NCBI GenBank assembly: GCA_019914945.1
Contig: CM034104.1
Span: 14,000,046 to 14,064,045, forward strand
Length of the DNA: 64,000 nucleotides
Direction of reading: 5' to 3'
Source of the DNA: Typha latifolia
Taxonomy: Eukaryota > Streptophyta > Magnoliopsida > Poales > Typhaceae
Below, piece after piece: positions 60,705-64,000 of this stretch. A program made the position numbers and the translations under genes. Position 1 is the stretch's first letter, and each line of letters begins with the position of its first letter. The notes under the pieces are model-generated. The model was not told the DNA's origin. It saw only the letters and a program-made list of their open reading frames with translations, and did not search any database.

Positions 60705-61936
60705 CAGAATGAGATACAGAAACTACCACTCACACCAATTGGAAATAAAACTATACAGCTGGGCCATAAGGATGAGAGATTGACTGGGAGAAAGAAAGTG
60801 AATTGATATGCTGAAGTGAAAAGAGTTATGAGTCAACCTGTGTGACGAGAAAAGAAACAGAATCCAATTTTAGATGCCGATGTAATCTTCGCAGTTCTGA
60901 TGGACATCTGTTAGTAGCAATGCAATAAGCATCTGTAAAGGAAAGGAATTCCTGGTGGCATCTCACAGCAAAGATGGAATCCTGCAACCTTCTTTTGTCC
61001 GCAAAGTGTAGTTTGATCTGGAACTCAGTAGAAGTCAAGGCAGTTTGCTTGCTTGATAAGAGATGTCAGCCAGAACAAAATCTAATATTATGGGCCTCAA
61101 ATGGCAAACTTATGATGGCATGATTACAATTAATATGAATATGTGTGGTGGTAAATGGTAAGTAGAAAACAATATGGTACAACTGACTGCCAACAATAAT
61201 GGGACCGTGCAAAGCATTAGGATAAATTTACAAATATTTCTCCGAAAGGCGAAAGCTAACAAATTTTGCTCCTCTCTCAGCTGGGACTTGTGATGATTCA
61301 ATTGCATAGGATGCATATTACTCACCGGATTTTAGAAATTGTCACATTTGGTCTAAAGACTACTGCACTGTGCGCTTCCTTTTTTTTATCTTTCGCCTTT
61401 CCTTGGTCCAGGATAATCTGGAACTTGTTTCCCGCCGGCTGGAACTGTAAGCCTCCTCTCAGACATCACTGCCACGAGGAGTGAGACAAGTAAGCATTAT
61501 ATATACAATTAGATGTTCTTTTAAGAAAAAAGTAGTTCATTCAGATTGTAACCAAGTGAACTCCATGGAAATGAGGAATGAGGTGCACAATAGTGTGCCA
61601 ACTTCACAACAAGAAAGCAATACAAGTACACACTCAATGAGTTCATTTACTAATTTATTTATTTTTAAGGAAAAAGTCCATAGACTGCACGCTAAATGAG
61701 TTAAAAGGGGCAATGATGCACCATCATTTGACAAAGGGAAAAAATAATTCTGCATAGCCAAAGTTAAGTAGGACTCGACTTCACATATCCTCTTAGTTTT
61801 GTGCAATAAGAAAATTCTACTTGAAGACAACTTCACATGAGTTCTATTTCCCGTAACTAAGTACCAAGAGCCTTGCTAGCTGTAATTATAGAAAAAGAAC
61901 ACTGTTGTCACCAAAAGTAAACACCAAGTTACCTAC

Positions 61937-63280
61937 CAATAAATTGACAACCCTGAAGGCACGGACAAAGAGAAGTAACCAATCATAAAAGGAAGAAACT
62001 TGAGTACAAGCAGTGAGTTCTTTGCAGATGGATCGTCACACTGCAGTTAAACATGATACAAGTTAAAATGTTTAACCAATATAAGGGGGAAAAAGGAAAA
62101 GAAATATAAAACAACAATAGCAAACAAAACTTTGCAAAAGGTGAATTTCCATGGACCCGCACTCAGAAACAACCAGAAGCACAGGTGAAACAAGGTATGC
62201 AATGGTGTCAGACCAACCTAATGGAGGATGTCCATCCTGCAGAATATATGTTAACATCTGTCAGACTGTCACTAAGGATATTGATAATCAAAAAGTTCAT
62301 CAGATTTAGCATTCTTCAGCTCTTCAACAGGTCTACCTTGAAAGAAACATAAATATGACAGGCTTTATGAATTCTTCAAAAAGAACAAAATAAAACTTAT
62401 GATGGTAGTGTAGCAATTTGAAGACACCTTACTTAGCTTAATGAAAAAATAAATAAATAAAAAAACTAAAGACTTCGGTAAAGGTGAAGGGGCTCCCAGG
62501 CAGGGACGTCTGGCAGAATGATTAGCATCCTGCCCCTTCAGCTCACCTTAAGATGAGTAAATCTAAGGGATGGCAGCAAATTGGTGCATATTCTACAGTA
62601 AAATAAGTCTTCGTGTCTCAACATGGAAATACTTCATTAAAACAAAAGGAATGAGCCAGGAAATGCTGGCACCACTTTGCCTAGCAGCATGTAGTTGGGT
62701 CTCCCAAAGAAGGAATCCAGAAAATCCCTTCTGTCAGCAACCCCTTCCCTAAAACTTGACAAGTCAACATGTACAGTTACTAGGAAAAAAACGTCCAAGT
62801 CATAAAATAAACAGTTCAGTGATGGGCCTCATTTGCCATATTTGAAAGTGCTTGATATGGACCAATCCATACAGGTATTGTCGCCAAAGTAGGGAAACAA
62901 CATATCAATGACTACAGGCAGCTTTAAGGCAATAAATTAACATCTTAAGAAGATGCACCAAAAAAATGCCCATAGAGACAATAATTGAGCAGAAAAAAAA
63001 TATCATAATCTGGTAAAAGAAGCAAAAGAAGACAGAAAATTATCTTGTACTGTACTTAATATCTTGGGGGAAGAAATTGCAAAATGATTAAAAAAAAATC
63101 ACCCATCTGATTACACTTTCAGAGGATGACCATTAGATCAGAAGATAAAAGCTTACGAAGCTGAAGTACTACTAAACAAAGCATTCAGTGGAAATGAACT
63201 TTTGTGACACAGTAAGATAAGTGAAGTGTCCTCTGCAGTCATATATATTTGAACACCCTGCTCCTTTGAAAGCCATGGCA
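61937..63280 (-). pseudogene. ALBINO3/YidC-like pseudogene (multi-exon relic)
   Basis: On the minus strand, pieces of a chloroplast ALB3-like membrane insertase appear in the right order. First comes a decayed piece near 63160-63280 (nucleotide match to the LLTVLVKAATFPL region but out of frame). Next, 62828-62899 reads CFPTLATIPVWIGPYQALSN then MANE. 62647-62740 reads TEGIFWIPSLGDPTT, then an in-frame TAG, and resumes in another frame as AARQSGASISWLIPF. 62144-62236 reads DGHPPLGWSDTIAYLVSPVL and LVVSECGSMEI. 61937-62040 reads DDPSAKNS, LLVLKFLPFMIGYFSLSVPS and GLSIYW, with good splice sites. Introns are kept, so this is a duplicated gene copy, not a processed one. The donor after MANE is missing and one exon holds a frameshift, so I call it a pseudogene; a sequencing error in a live gene is the alternative. 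Confidence 0.62.
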
Positions 63281-64000
63281 TGAAAACCGTTGGTGAGACA
63301 ATAATTTTACCCAAGTAAACATAAGAAGATAATTTTTTGTGATAGAAGAAAGAGCAAGATCGATGACCATAACAGTTAATCATTAATAAGACCAACAAAA
63401 GAAAGGTAGGATAAAGAAATGTATTTGTAAGGTCAATATGTAGAAAGAACCAATTAAGTAATTAACTAAACATAGGCATGAAAGAAATTTCTTTTGGACA
63501 TAGTTAGAAACAAATTGACCAGATCTAGCACAGTTTCTTAAGCTGGAAAGTACTAGAGTGCAAGTACTACATTCAATTAGCCCAGCTCAGTCAAGCAACC
63601 CTTCTAAGAGGATAAAGCATAAAGAGGAGAGGTGCCACTTAAATGTCCTTTCGTCATTAAATGGAGAGTACTGTAGAAACCAGAAACCACATTAAAAATA
63701 GCAGAAAGTGCATAGGTCTAAAAGGATTAAAATATGAACACCGAAAGGAGAGTAAAAATAAAAGCAAATTAAACAACATGAGGGAGATATAATATGAAGA
63801 TACCAGTGCTTATATAAATGAGCAGTCTCAATTTGTACTCTGTCCTAACAAGAGAAGAAAAAACACAATAAATCATACGAAGCTTCTTTTCCAACAAAAA
63901 GAAAAGCACATAAATTAAGCAAGTTAAAAAATTGTAGTACATCACTACTAGCTTGAGGTCACCATCTTCAGCTATGCTGACAACAAGGGAGTGCTTTAAC
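63281..64000. other. Right window edge, nothing assigned
   Basis: AT-rich DNA upstream of the ALB3-like relic. Earlier exons of that relic (N-terminal and transit-peptide part) may lie here or beyond the edge, but I cannot identify any. Confidence 0.4.

Larger units (their letters stand above)
58780..61930. other. Gene-poor, repeat-rich stretch
   Basis: This contains the UBC promoter and leader (58780-58990), then a retroposon-like segment (59020-59850), then AT-rich DNA with a (GAAA)n repeat. Open frames here show no domain. Between 61380 and 61480 the minus strand reads a Lys-rich stretch (QPAGNKF ... KAKDKKK) that may be the C-terminal remnant of the ALB3-like relic upstream, but this is weak. 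Confidence 0.45.

Noticed and set aside
62490..62570. Possible tRNA-like folded segment
   Set aside because: No A/B box pair or cloverleaf with a conserved T-loop could be made. It lies in an intron position of the ALB3-like relic.
1..64000. CRISPR arrays, operons, prophage or bacterial mobile elements
   Set aside because: The window is plant nuclear DNA with spliced genes; no regularly spaced repeats or bacterial gene clusters occur.

Overview
This is nuclear DNA from a flowering plant. Genes are split by short AT-rich GT-AG introns, intergenic DNA is AT-rich with many microsatellites, and every recognisable protein belongs to a plant family. The strongly GC-rich 5' coding exons (histone H2B, ARF-GAP, gamma-glutamyl transpeptidase, ALY) that give way to AT-rich 3' exons suggest a monocot, probably not a grass. 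That placement is inference from base composition, not from a search.

Layout. 1-327 (-): 5' end of a gene with a TDBD-like motif, cut by the window edge. 3551-4679 (-): actin-depolymerizing factor. 5489-5956 (+): intronless histone H2B. 6448-12231 (-): Elongator subunit ELP1. 14027-17194 (+): ARF GTPase-activating protein of the AGD6/AGD7 type. 18715-21807 (+): ALY/REF mRNA-export adaptor. 23795-27805 (-): serine carboxypeptidase III-like. 29105-32088 (-): ACT-repeat protein (ACR9/10 type). 33919-35377 (+): 6 kDa subunit of mitochondrial ATP synthase. 36062-40035 (-): membrane-anchored gamma-glutamyl transpeptidase. 40917-45383 (-): cytosolic UDP-glucuronate decarboxylase. 47506-48364 (+): secreted two-domain DUF26 (ginkbilobin-like) protein. 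49183-53066 (-): SAWADEE-domain protein. 54004-54830 (+): glyoxalase/VOC-fold protein. 55184-58779 (-): UBC7-type ubiquitin-conjugating enzyme. About 61.9-63.3 kb (-): a decayed ALBINO3/YidC-like gene copy.

The genes do not form a pathway; this is an ordinary gene-rich euchromatic segment (about 15 loci in 64 kb). Several neighbours are divergent pairs (ADF/H2B, ELP1/ARF-GAP, ACR/ATP synthase, UXS/DUF26, SAWADEE/VOC). Exon chains were joined by reading splice signals and requiring frame continuity and family-typical length. All exon coordinates are predictions without transcript support.

I found no convincing new biological system. The items most worth a second look are the ALB3-like relic (conserved exons beside frame-breaking ones), a stop codon that is the same whether or not the last intron of the ATP synthase subunit is spliced, a candidate U12-type intron in the UDP-glucuronate decarboxylase gene, two related MITE-like insertions in introns, and a 41-bp GA tract that abuts the start codon of the VOC gene.
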